From the NCBI RefSeq assembly GCF_002646595.1, contig NZ_PDUD01000024.1, positions 244,660-308,659 of the forward strand: a stretch of DNA of 64,000 nucleotides, given 5' to 3'. Origin of the DNA: Flavilitoribacter nigricans DSM 23189 = NBRC 102662. Lineage in GTDB: Bacteria; Bacteroidota; Bacteroidia; Chitinophagales; Saprospiraceae. Of the stretch, positions 51,239-60,010 are shown one piece after another (position 1 is the first letter of the stretch; every line of letters starts with the position of its first letter). A program made the position numbers and the translations under genes. The notes under the pieces are model-generated. The model saw nothing but the letters and a program-made list of their open reading frames with translations, was not told the DNA's origin and searched no databases.

Positions 51239-51973
51239 GTGAACAGTAGTACAGTAGCATTTTTAGAATTAAAGTATGGCAACATTTACGGAGGATACCC
51301 CAACTTCTACGCGATTAGCGAAATAGCATTACTCGTTTTTGAAGCGGGGAGTAACAGGATCTTCCTCGAAAGCTGGGTGAATAACGCCAATATCGAAATT
51401 GTAAGTGTTTTTTCTCAAGTCAATGACCTGGGCCATACCGTAGGCCGCGGAAAAGAGGTGATCAACCTGAGAACCCGCCGCCGCAAGCCTTTCGACGAAG
51501 AATATCGTCTGGACGAAAGAGCCCTGAAATTCTCTTTCAACCAACTGCGTCCGACGAAGATGCCGATCCGGAACTTTTTGCTGAAGAACTTCCGCAAATA
51601 CCGTTTCCAGGATATCATCGTATTTGACGGCCGTCGCGATATCTTCCTTTGCGAAAGAGCAGGTGTTGATTTCCGTCGTTATAATATCATCGATATTCAA
51701 AAAGATCTCAACAAAGAAACCGACTACCTGTTCTCCCTGAACAAATTGTCCGTTGTGATCAATTTTGACTACGATCGTTCCTACCTGCGTTCCAACAATC
51801 TGGAATACTGGTTGCACCCGATCGCGGCCCGGCAGATCATGCCGAAGTCAGCGGCTTACGATGCAGCTCGTCTGATGATGGTATTCAATGAATACACCCA
51901 ACATCACGACGATTTTCTGATGAAGGCAGCCCTCCTGCTCAATCGGATACAGAATACCAAAACACAGGAATAA
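51239..51973 (+). CDS. Protein with exonuclease-like (RNase H) fold, degenerate
   Basis: 244 residues beginning with GTG at 51239. The pattern matches DnaQ-type 3'-5' exonucleases in shape: an opening strand VAFLELKYGNI ... EIALLVFEAG, a middle IIVFDGRRDIFLCERAG where the second acid lies, and SAAYDAARLMMVFNEY, like the last ExoIII motif with its Asp. But the first strand has FLEL where D-x-E is expected, so catalysis is doubtful. No family name fits. A strong terminator follows. Nuclease likeness is my inference; structure prediction would decide. Confidence 0.6.
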   Translation: MNSSTVAFLELKYGNIYGGYPNFYAISEIALLVFEAGSNRIFLESWVNNANIEIVSVFSQVNDLGHTVGRGKEVINLRTRRRKPFDEEYRLDERALKFSFNQLRPTKMPIRNFLLKNFRKYRFQDIIVFDGRRDIFLCERAGVDFRRYNIIDIQKDLNKETDYLFSLNKLSVVINFDYDRSYLRSNNLEYWLHPIAARQIMPKSAAYDAARLMMVFNEYTQHHDDFLMKAALLLNRIQNTKTQE

Positions 51974-52008
51974 ATTTTCGTTTCCAAACGAAAAAGTTCA
52001 CCAGGGAA

Positions 52009-52087
52009 AAACAAACATATCGTAAGCAACATAAGTCATTTCGGTCTCGATACCCAATGACTCATATTGCTTACGATGTTTTTGTTT
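52009..52087. terminator. Long imperfect terminator hairpin
   Basis: Arms of about 32 bases: ATCGTAAGCAA (52019-52029) pairs exactly with TTGCTTACGAT (52067-52077), and AAGTCATT / AATGACT extend it inward. A-rich on the left and T-rich on the right, so it can terminate both convergent genes. A smaller hairpin TTTCGTT / AACGAAA lies just before at about 51976-51994. Confidence 0.75.
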
Positions 52088-52187
52088 AAATGGCTGGTCG
52101 TCCGGCACATTTTCCCCGCATTTACCAATTGACCCTACTCAATGGCAGCCTGCTTTTTGCCCGAAGCGATCCCCGGCGGCCCTTCTC

Positions 52188-53132
52188 TTAGAAGAACCGG
52201 TTTACCGTCATCAGACCTTCCGCTCCCAGCGTCATACTGGCGCCGATCTGCAGCGCAGCGTGGTGCTGACTCCGGATATTCTCTTCCCCACTCCTACCGC
52301 TACCCAGATCCATCAGATCGTAGAATCCATTGGCACCAACAAAAATGCGGACATTCTTAATGATCTCCTTGGACACCTTGATCCCCACCACCGGACCGAC
52401 GTGGAAAACACGGCCACCGACATCTTTCGGCAACAGCACGCGGCTGGTTTCCGCCAGCTCCTGTAATTTGATCAGTTGGGAAGCGGTAAATTCGTTTTCG
52501 TCCGCGATGCGTTTGATCTCATCGTTGAGGTGCGTAAAGAAACCGGCCTCGCTTTCCGAACGGCGGAAACTCCAGTCGTAACCCACCCGGGCCCCGGCGT
52601 AGATCTCGTAATCAAAACTGCGGGCAATGCTCTGCCCCCCGGCGCCGTAATTGGTTTTGGCAATATTCATGTAATAATCGACGTGGAGGTTCATCCCGTT
52701 ACCGCCTTTAAAGAGGCCCGGACCGGCGGAAAGCTCAAAGAAATGCCGCTGGAGCGATCCGTCGGTAGACTCGCCAAAACCGTAGCGCACGAAGAAAGCG
52801 ACCACCGTATTGTTGTAGCCATTCTTACCGAATTTCTTGCCCAGATTGATGTCGTTGATCGGTTCGGATTCGCCCTGCAGCAGCGCTTCCAGATTGGCAC
52901 CCAGCTTAACGAGGTTCCACATCGCTTCGAAATGTGGATTGGAAGAAAGACTCGCCCGGTCATCCAGCGCAAAAATGCCCGAAAAACGTGCCCCTACTTC
53001 CAGGATGGCATCGTCCAGCATGAGGACGTAACGGTCTTTTTTCTTGTTGTGGTAATAATCTTCTACCGTTTGGGACTGCGCCAGCGGCAAAGACAGCAAC
53101 ATACAGAGGATTGGAAGTAAATGTTTTTTCAT
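52188..53132 (-). CDS. Outer-membrane beta-barrel protein (hypothetical)
   Basis: 314 residues. Signal peptide (about 1-20, ending PLAQSQ) at the ATG 53132, which is preferred to 53258 because the earlier start puts a non-signal segment in front. Beta-rich throughout, with barrel-like strands such as HFFELSAGPGLF, MNLHVDYYMNIAKT and YEIYAGARVGYDWSF. No family name. It lies downstream of another barrel candidate on the same strand, with a 437-bp gap, so perhaps not co-transcribed. Confidence 0.7.
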   Translation of the reverse strand: MKKHLLPILCMLLSLPLAQSQTVEDYYHNKKKDRYVLMLDDAILEVGARFSGIFALDDRASLSSNPHFEAMWNLVKLGANLEALLQGESEPINDINLGKKFGKNGYNNTVVAFFVRYGFGESTDGSLQRHFFELSAGPGLFKGGNGMNLHVDYYMNIAKTNYGAGGQSIARSFDYEIYAGARVGYDWSFRRSESEAGFFTHLNDEIKRIADENEFTASQLIKLQELAETSRVLLPKDVGGRVFHVGPVVGIKVSKEIIKNVRIFVGANGFYDLMDLGSGRSGEENIRSQHHAALQIGASMTLGAEGLMTVNRFF

Positions 53133-53569
53133 AAAATTTAGTTTAAAGGAGTATGATTTGCTAATACCAATTACCCTGCAACCGGGCGGCCGGCTCCGGC
53201 AATACATACCGCAAGCCCAAACTGCTCCGGCGCAGTCGAATAATGAAAAAGCGATCATTTCCGAGCGGATGGACGCCCTGTTTCACACTTTTTCAAGTCT
53301 ACACTTAAAAATTACTGGGGGGTGAATTCTCCGAGGGGTGAGAATTCCGTTTACTGGGGGGTATTACTTTTAGTTTTCGTGTTCAGGTGTTTGTGTGTAG
53401 TTGTTGCTCCTACCCTATGCGGTGAGGGGGAGACTAGGAGACTGGGAGAAGGAGAGCAAAGCGATGCCCTCTCCCCTTCTCCCGATCTCCTGGTCTCATT
53501 GTCTCCTGGTCTCGTTGTCTCCTGGTCTCATTGTCTTTATCATTCTAGTCCTATTTCAAGACGGTAAAA
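53133..53569. other. Gap with tandem 16-bp repeats
   Basis: No gene. At 53485-53532 three tandem 16-mers of the form (A/G)TCTCCTGGTCTC(A/G)TT; a purine-rich mirror-like segment GAGACTAGGAGACTGGGAG lies around 53430-53450. A GGGGGGTGAATTCTCC / GGGGTGAGAATTCC pair of similar runs lies near 53318-53350. Likely dispersed or low-complexity repeats. Confidence 0.5.
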
Positions 53570-54532
53570 TCATTTGCCATAGATCCGCCAGCGGCCACCT
53601 AAAAATCCGTAGGCCGAGAACATCGGCCGGGTACCCCGCACGGCGGTATGCTTTTGTAGACTCAATTCCAGGCCCGCGGTAACGGAAAAACCGCCACCAA
53701 AATTGGCCAAAGCCTCCGCTCTTCCCAGCCAGCCCATGGACGGAACGATGCGGGGATCGCGAAACTGACCGAAGACCACATTCTGGATCGCTTCCGCAAT
53801 TTCATCCGTGATATTTTCCACCGAGCCGAGCAGCCCGCCTTCCAGCAGGTTGTCGATCTTATCCCGGACGAACAGGATATTGCCCAGATCAACGACCGGT
53901 GAGGGATCCGCCGAGAACCGCAAACCGGTGATCAATTCAAAATCTACTGTGTTGTCCTCTCCCCATTCCAGGAGGACGGCATCCGGGAAAAAGAGCTCCT
54001 TTAGCTGGATATAGGCTTCCAGTTCGTAGCGCTTTTCGAAAAACGGATCTACCCGTTTGGCGTCCGCCAGGGCTACCTCACCGAGGTGGGCGCTCAGGGC
54101 CTCCGCATCGCCGGAAAGGGACAGGCTCAGCGCCTTCCACTGGTTTTTGAATTTCCTGGCTTCCAGGGGCGTCGTGATCCGGGGATCGGAGATGGTGAAA
54201 CTCGCGCCGATAAAGCGATAACGGGCGAAGAAGCGCGCCGCTTTGACCGTACGCGTTAACTGTTTGGACACTTCCTGATCGGCCAGTTCTATTCTTAAGC
54301 CGGGAAAAAGGTCCTTCACCCATTTCGGAGCGCTGATATTCGCATCGCTGAACGCCTTATCCACATCCGCTTGCGTAAGTTCTATTTCCGAAAACCCGAC
54401 GATCTGGTCCAGGTCTCCTTTAAAACTGGTATAGGCCGGGCCGAAGGTCGTCTCCATTCCCACCTCAAAATGCTGGGCGGACAACACCGTAACGGTCCCT
54501 AAAATGCCAATGATTAAGCCTAGTTTTTTCAT
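53570..54532 (-). CDS. Exported beta-barrel candidate
   Basis: 320 residues, signal peptide (about 1-19, ending VLSAQ). The N-terminal third is beta/helix mixed (GMETTFGPAYTSFKGDLDQI); the last half is beta-rich (FELITGLRFSADPSP, GGGFSVTAGLELSL, SAYGFLGGRWRIYGK) and ends in an aromatic strand, typical of barrels. Not PorP/SprF by eye, though its place just behind a type B T9SS gene (10-bp gap) is the position PorP/SprF genes usually have. May form a membrane partner for the large protein. Confidence 0.7.
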   Translation of the reverse strand: MKKLGLIIGILGTVTVLSAQHFEVGMETTFGPAYTSFKGDLDQIVGFSEIELTQADVDKAFSDANISAPKWVKDLFPGLRIELADQEVSKQLTRTVKAARFFARYRFIGASFTISDPRITTPLEARKFKNQWKALSLSLSGDAEALSAHLGEVALADAKRVDPFFEKRYELEAYIQLKELFFPDAVLLEWGEDNTVDFELITGLRFSADPSPVVDLGNILFVRDKIDNLLEGGLLGSVENITDEIAEAIQNVVFGQFRDPRIVPSMGWLGRAEALANFGGGFSVTAGLELSLQKHTAVRGTRPMFSAYGFLGGRWRIYGK

Positions 54533-54542
54533 TTAATTTCTT

Positions 54543-56798
54543 TTATCGCACCAGGGTTACATCTCCTTTCAGGTGCCGGATATAGCCGTTTCCATACAAT
54601 ATCGCTCCGTGGTACACATAGACACCTTCCGGAAGTTCGCGGCCGTTTTGCCGGCCGTCCCATCCCAGTCGTTCTTCATTCAGGGGTTGTTCTTCGGTAC
54701 TGAAAAGCAGGCCTCCGTTCCGGTCAAAGATCCGGAGGAAGAGGATCTGTTCGCCGGATCCCAGATCACTGAAAAAGGTAAATCCGTCGTTTACACCATC
54801 ATCGTTCGGAGAGAATACATCCGGCACGTAAATGTCCCCGAGTACAATCGTCAGTGGCAGACCGGCTACCGCCCGGCACCCCTGATCGTCTTCTACCACC
54901 AGTCGAATGTCCATATCCTGGGTAGCCACGAAGTCCGTATTAGGCCCACCGCTGTCAATGATCTCCGGCACCCACTGGTAGGCGACAATATTTCCGACCG
55001 TTTCGGCCTGGAGGGAGATCGGGGTATTGGGCCGTACATCCAGTCGTTCCACCGGCAAACGTACGCCCATCGTATCCGGCGCGGGAATGATCAGGCGCTG
55101 GGTCTGGATACATCCCAGATCATCTTGCACCTGCAGACCGTAGATACCGGGAGCCAGGCCCGTGAACTCCGGGGATAAGCTGTAGGTTTGTCCGGCATCC
55201 AGGGAAAAGATGACCGGTAGATCCGGATTGGCCATTTCAATGCGCACGTTTGCGCCCTCTCCGGGGCAGGCGGCCTGGTCCAGTACCACGTCAAATGCGG
55301 GCCCTTCGGGAGCCGGCAGGCTGATCGGCGTCGTGGTTTGACAACCAACCGCGTCCGTAATACTGAGTTGAAAATCACCACCGGTAGCGCTGGCCAGTAC
55401 GGCCCCCGTATCTCCGGTAGACCAGGCATACTGGTAAATGTCCGGAAAGAGGTAGATCCGGGTACTATCGCAATTGGGTTCTATTTCATAATCGAATGCG
55501 GGCAGGGGAGCTCCGCTGATCGCGACCTCCGCTTCCACAGGACAATCGTTGATATCCGTAGCCGTAAAGGTGTAGTTGCCGGTATCATCAGCCTGGAAAT
55601 CCGTGACAAACGGTGGCGAAAGCACGGTGCCGTTGGGATGCATCCAGGTGAAAGCGGAGAAGTTTGCCGGATTATCCAGACTCAGGAACAACGTATCTCC
55701 GAAACAGGGAGAAGTGCCGGCTAATACGGGAGCTAGCGGTTCGTTTACACTTACCATGAGCGTATCCGTATCTTCACAGCCATCGGCATCAAAGGCATGG
55801 TAAACATACTGTCCATTATCTGACATACTCACGCTGGGTACCTGCCACATGGGCCCTTCCGGTAAGCTGTTTCCCTTGAACTCCCAGTAGGGCTGCATAC
55901 CGCCGCTACCGGATAAACTCAGGGCTTCTCCCGCACACAGGCTCTGATCCGCCCCGGCCATGGCAAAGGGAGGGATCTCCACCAGAATGGAATCCACCAG
56001 GGTACAACATTCATCTTCCACTTCGAAATAATACCATCCGAGATGACCGCTCAACTGCCGGGAGGCCGTCAGGCCGTCAGCCGACCAGCCATTGCGATCC
56101 GTCCAGCGTACAGCCGCCCCCGGTATGATGCAGTTGGGATCGATAGCAGCCGTCAGGTAGAGACTGTCCTGCTGGCAAACAATTTGCCGGCTTAGTTCCG
56201 GAGCGCAATCGCCGATGATCTCCGGGCAATGGATATAGGTAGCAAATTCGGTACTGGCGTTGTTGGGATTGCTGTAGACACTGTATTCTACGAACAATCC
56301 GATGGCGCAGGCAGGCAACACGCCGCTGATGCGCCCCACCCCAACTAAGGTCTGTAAGTTACCCGGCAACTGGTAGTCCGGCTGATTGAGGGACTGCAAC
56401 CACATGTTCATCGTGGCCTCATCGGAAACGCCGGTGACCAGCAATTCGTTCTGGTCCATGAGGGCGAAGCCTTCCACGCAGTCAACACAGTTACCAAATT
56501 CCAGGCCACCGATCTCCTTCCGGGTACTATCCGGCAGGATGACGTAGGCCTTGACGCGATCCGTTTGCTGACCGCCGAAAGCGTTAATATCTATAAAGAA
56601 ACTCCGAACCTGGTTTGGTTCGGCGAAGTAGGTTTCATAATAAAGGGTATCCCGATTCTGGCCATTGTCATCTCCGGCCTCCTGCGGATCGACATAAGGC
56701 ACATCACACTCATCCAGACGGATGCCCGTTTGTCCGATTAAAGACTGATACCCTATCCCCAGCATTGTTAAAACTATACTTAGTACTAATCGAAACAT
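54543..56798 (-). CDS. T9SS type B (gliding-motility CTD) surface protein
   Basis: About 751 residues. Signal peptide (about 1-22, MFRLVLSIVLTMLGIGY...); several Ig/PKD-like beta domains with paired cysteines; and a C-terminal domain of the CHU_C/gliding motility-associated type (about 660-751): IYVPDVFSPNDDGVNDGF, then LRIFDRNGGLLFST and LPEGVYVYHG. Such proteins are exported by T9SS and often act as adhesins or are anchored with PorP/SprF. The start at 56798 is preferred to 56837 for a clean signal peptide. It precedes a beta-barrel gene (53570) by 10 bp, suggesting one transcript. Confidence 0.87.
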   Translation of the reverse strand: MFRLVLSIVLTMLGIGYQSLIGQTGIRLDECDVPYVDPQEAGDDNGQNRDTLYYETYFAEPNQVRSFFIDINAFGGQQTDRVKAYVILPDSTRKEIGGLEFGNCVDCVEGFALMDQNELLVTGVSDEATMNMWLQSLNQPDYQLPGNLQTLVGVGRISGVLPACAIGLFVEYSVYSNPNNASTEFATYIHCPEIIGDCAPELSRQIVCQQDSLYLTAAIDPNCIIPGAAVRWTDRNGWSADGLTASRQLSGHLGWYYFEVEDECCTLVDSILVEIPPFAMAGADQSLCAGEALSLSGSGGMQPYWEFKGNSLPEGPMWQVPSVSMSDNGQYVYHAFDADGCEDTDTLMVSVNEPLAPVLAGTSPCFGDTLFLSLDNPANFSAFTWMHPNGTVLSPPFVTDFQADDTGNYTFTATDINDCPVEAEVAISGAPLPAFDYEIEPNCDSTRIYLFPDIYQYAWSTGDTGAVLASATGGDFQLSITDAVGCQTTTPISLPAPEGPAFDVVLDQAACPGEGANVRIEMANPDLPVIFSLDAGQTYSLSPEFTGLAPGIYGLQVQDDLGCIQTQRLIIPAPDTMGVRLPVERLDVRPNTPISLQAETVGNIVAYQWVPEIIDSGGPNTDFVATQDMDIRLVVEDDQGCRAVAGLPLTIVLGDIYVPDVFSPNDDGVNDGFTFFSDLGSGEQILFLRIFDRNGGLLFSTEEQPLNEERLGWDGRQNGRELPEGVYVYHGAILYGNGYIRHLKGDVTLVR

Positions 56799-56837
56799 AC
56801 GTTGATTCCACTCCGTTATTCGAAATTCCCGGTTCAT

Positions 56838-57487
56838 CCGCTATCCGTTGCCACACGGATACGACTCTACCAGGTCCTTTCGTCGCTAAACACAACTGGT
56901 AAACTCACCGGGATAATTTTCGCAGCAAAAATCATACCGAATGTTTAAAAACATGATAAAAACACGTTTTTGTTGATCGTTTTCTTGTAAAATCCTCAAT
57001 CGGACCGCTAATCGGTTTTGGAATGCAGAAGCCAGGCTTCATGGTTTCACCGGTATCCCAGGGATACAAGTGCTCAGTAGCGTGTCATATTGAGTGTAAG
57101 AACCATGAATTAGGTCGGCTAAGCCATCAGCTCCCGACGCAAATAGGGTGGGAAATCGAGATCCGCGAATCTATTCCGCTGATTACTCGTAAGATAAGGT
57201 GTGTTTGGAGATTATGATTAGTACAAAAATATAATTTTTTTATCGGCTTACACCTGCTCTGGGAAACTTTTAACTTCAATTTCTCAAAGCAGACCAATTT
57301 GCTTAATTTTGAAATAATTACCTCAAGTTGCCCTTTAGTTGGTAAACAGGGTGCATTTTTGCCCTCAGGTCTTGGTTATCAATAAAAAACGTAAACGGAA
57401 CCAAACCGGAGCAGATTGCTGTTTACCCGGCAGATTGCGCAGATATTTGCAAAAAGATTTCAGATTTAACCCAAAAAATCTCGTGAA
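56838..57487. other. Gene-free stretch with a compact structured core
   Basis: About 650 bp with no recognised gene; a 64-codon frame at 57023 looks artificial. At 57028-57109 are nested inverted repeats: GAAGCC-A-GGCTTC (57028-57040), GTATCCC-A-GGGATAC (57053-57067), and outer TTCATGGTT (57038-57046) / AACCATGAA (57101-57109). An exact -7-like TAATTTTG occurs at 57304-57311. A small RNA gene is a possibility. Confidence 0.4.
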
Positions 57488-58555
57488 TTGAGGCTGCTTA
57501 ATGTATTGGATTCCCTGCTCACGCCGGTCTTCAAAGGATTTATGGTGGGGTTTCTGGTTTGTGCCTTCGCTGTAATCTGGATCACGAAGGACCGGGTGCC
57601 TCTGGATGACATTCCGATCATCCAGGAGTTTTCCGATGTCTTTCGGGAAGGGATAGCGAGTTTCAGCCTTTTGGATCCCGCGCTTATTGAGGACTTTTAC
57701 CAGTCGGATCCAACCAATCGACAATTATTAACGACCGAAAATACGCCAGTGCTGACCCCAGCCGGTTCTGACTTCTCTCCTATATCGCCATTACATATCC
57801 GTTCTTACTGGCATCGTGAAAATATTATCAAGAAATTCGAGAAAGCGGGCTATAGTCGCGGCAAGATCAAAGCGGCCGGCCGTATTCTGGACTACATCGA
57901 GAAGCACCGGCTGATCGCCTTCCAGAATATGCGCAATACCAATATTCCCGTGAGCATCAAACTGGCCCAGGGAATTCTCGAATCGAATGCGGGCAGGTCT
58001 TCACTGGCCAAAGCCACGAACAATCATTTTGGGATCAAAGCGCCCGCCGGGAAAAGTGCCCGGGAGAAGATCCGCGCCCGTCGCTACGCCGAGTTGAGTG
58101 ATGACGAGTTCATCTACCGCCGGCCGGCCATCGGCGCCTATAATTTTCACGACGATAATCGCTACGATCGTTTCGAAGTCTACGCCACGGTAGGCGATAG
58201 CTACGAAAGACATAATCAACTACTCACAAAAAAATGCCAGCCCGGGAAAAAAGGTTGCTATTCCTGGATCTGGGGTAAGTATCAGGTAGGCAAGGATTAC
58301 GATATCAGCCCGATGGCCGGGCTGTACCGGCCGTCATCGGGTATCGCACCGGAAGATTTCTTCAACGGTCGGACGGTAGTCCCCTACTACGCAGCAGCGG
58401 CGGCCGGACTTAAAATGTCCGGTTACGCGACCAGCCCGACTTACCACAAGAAACTTTTTTATTTGATAGAAACCTATGAACTCTGGCAGTTTGACATTGA
58501 CCTGATCCGGGCGCTGGAAGCCAATAACATTTCCGCTGCCGGCCCGGTCCGATAG
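57488..58555 (+). CDS. Membrane-anchored glucosaminidase-domain protein
   Basis: 355 residues. N-terminal transmembrane helix (about 18-36), linker, then a mannosyl-glycoprotein endo-beta-N-acetylglucosaminidase (FlgJ-like, lysozyme-type) domain (about 140-345): the helix NIPVSIKLAQGILESNAG carries the catalytic Glu, followed by NHFGIKAP and YDRFEVYATVGDSYERHN. It cleaves peptidoglycan glycan strands in the periplasm, probably in growth or division. The frame opens with TTG at 57488; an ATG at 57542 would start within the helix and is less likely. Confidence 0.85.
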   Translation: MRLLNVLDSLLTPVFKGFMVGFLVCAFAVIWITKDRVPLDDIPIIQEFSDVFREGIASFSLLDPALIEDFYQSDPTNRQLLTTENTPVLTPAGSDFSPISPLHIRSYWHRENIIKKFEKAGYSRGKIKAAGRILDYIEKHRLIAFQNMRNTNIPVSIKLAQGILESNAGRSSLAKATNNHFGIKAPAGKSAREKIRARRYAELSDDEFIYRRPAIGAYNFHDDNRYDRFEVYATVGDSYERHNQLLTKKCQPGKKGCYSWIWGKYQVGKDYDISPMAGLYRPSSGIAPEDFFNGRTVVPYYAAAAAGLKMSGYATSPTYHKKLFYLIETYELWQFDIDLIRALEANNISAAGPVR

Positions 58556-58737
58556 TTAAAACCACCGGAAAGCACCTGAAATTCTGAAGAATTAATTTTT
58601 TTGTCAATCCATTATTGTGAACAGTGGACCGCTCGTACCGAAGGAACTAAACCTTCTGCGGCGGCCCCGATCTTTAAACCGGATACCGGGCAGCCGGTAC
58701 CCAAACTATTGTAAACCATTCTAATATTCTAGATCTT

Positions 58738-59871
58738 ATGAAAAATGATTACCCTCGTCGTCGTGGCGGAAGCAGCATCCTGAATGTACTGGGCTTTGGA
58801 TTTGCCGTAATTCTCATGGTCGGCTATTTGAAAAACCAGGGATTTGACCTGATCCGTTCCGGTTCAAATGAACGCACCGAAGTGTTCGAAGCGCGGATGT
58901 ACGGATCATCGGAAAGCGCTAAGGAAAAACCCACCAATATCGTGGTAGAAACGGATCGTTCCGGCGATTATGACGGTCGGACTTACCAGAATGCGGATGC
59001 CTACCGGGACCGCGACACCAAATCGGAACCGGCCCGCAAAGTCAGCCGTATGCCCCGGGGCAATGACTGGGTGAACGAATTTGCCTCCGTTGCCGTCAGC
59101 CAGGCCGTTAGCCGCGGTGTCCCCGCCGGTTTATCTCTGGCCGTAGGTCTGCAGCACCTGGAGCACGGAGCCGTCATCATCAGTTGGTCCGATTTTGTCG
59201 AAAAGGTCGTTGATCCCCTGGCCAGAGCCAAGCAGCGGGCTTCCAGCGACATTCGCGGCAGTTATTTCAAGTATTCCGCCAATAGTGATCTCTGGGTAGA
59301 AGGCCTGGATGCGCTAGGCAAATACAAGGAAAAAGACCTGCAGGCCATCATGCGCCAATACGCCCTGCAGGCGTACGACAAGCAGGTTCGCCAGGCGGTT
59401 ATCTCCGGCACTCCGGTAGATGACATCACCGCCGAAAGAGCCGGTTACGTAGCCGAAGAGGTGACCAGCCACAAACGCGAAGTGGAACGCAACCGTCCAC
59501 GTAAAGAAATGGTAGCCATCGGCGGCAATGCCGTTGATCAGGTACGGGAAAAGGAGGAAGAAGCCTACTACAATGAATTTGTCGGCCGGGAAGTAGCGCG
59601 TGAGATCGCCAAAAAGAAAATCCAGAGCGGCAAGTACATCGGTGAAGAGGACATGGATCAACTGATCCAGGAAACCAATCAGGAAACAGAAAGTGTGGTG
59701 GGGAACAAACTGACCTTCCTGGGCCGCAAGATCAACCGCGACCACCCGGAGGCGGATGAAATGCTGGACATCACCCAGAAGAAAAACGCTGCGGCCCGGG
59801 AAGAGCTGTATCAGCAGAAATTGCGCGAGAACAAACTGGACAGCCGCAGTCGCCGCAAACACAAAGATTGA
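58738..59871 (+). CDS. Membrane-anchored protein with lysozyme-like helix, charged C terminus
   Basis: 377 residues. Basic N terminus and one transmembrane helix (about 15-32). Residues about 115-155 (SRGVPAGLSLAVGLQHLEHG) match the spacing of the glucosaminidase catalytic helix of the preceding gene (VPVSIKLAQGILES-like) including a Glu, but the rest of that domain is not evident. The C-terminal 200 residues are strongly charged, helical and perhaps coiled-coil. It may be a degenerate relative or an accessory protein. It lies 182 bp downstream on the same strand. Homology is my inference from the short match. Confidence 0.65.
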   Translation: MKNDYPRRRGGSSILNVLGFGFAVILMVGYLKNQGFDLIRSGSNERTEVFEARMYGSSESAKEKPTNIVVETDRSGDYDGRTYQNADAYRDRDTKSEPARKVSRMPRGNDWVNEFASVAVSQAVSRGVPAGLSLAVGLQHLEHGAVIISWSDFVEKVVDPLARAKQRASSDIRGSYFKYSANSDLWVEGLDALGKYKEKDLQAIMRQYALQAYDKQVRQAVISGTPVDDITAERAGYVAEEVTSHKREVERNRPRKEMVAIGGNAVDQVREKEEEAYYNEFVGREVAREIAKKKIQSGKYIGEEDMDQLIQETNQETESVVGNKLTFLGRKINRDHPEADEMLDITQKKNAAAREELYQQKLRENKLDSRSRRKHKD

Positions 59872-60010
59872 TCCGGCACCATCAGCTTATCCGGTGAACT
59901 GATCAGAATGGAGATCATTCTTTCATAAGATACAGGATACCGGGATAGCGGGAAGTTGACGCTTAACAGATCCGATCGGAGTCCATGCTTCTATCCCGGA
60001 CTGATTACGC

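Noticed and set aside
57023..57217. 64-codon frame
   Set aside because: Runs through nested inverted repeats and has no recognisable features; a structured RNA or operator is more likely.
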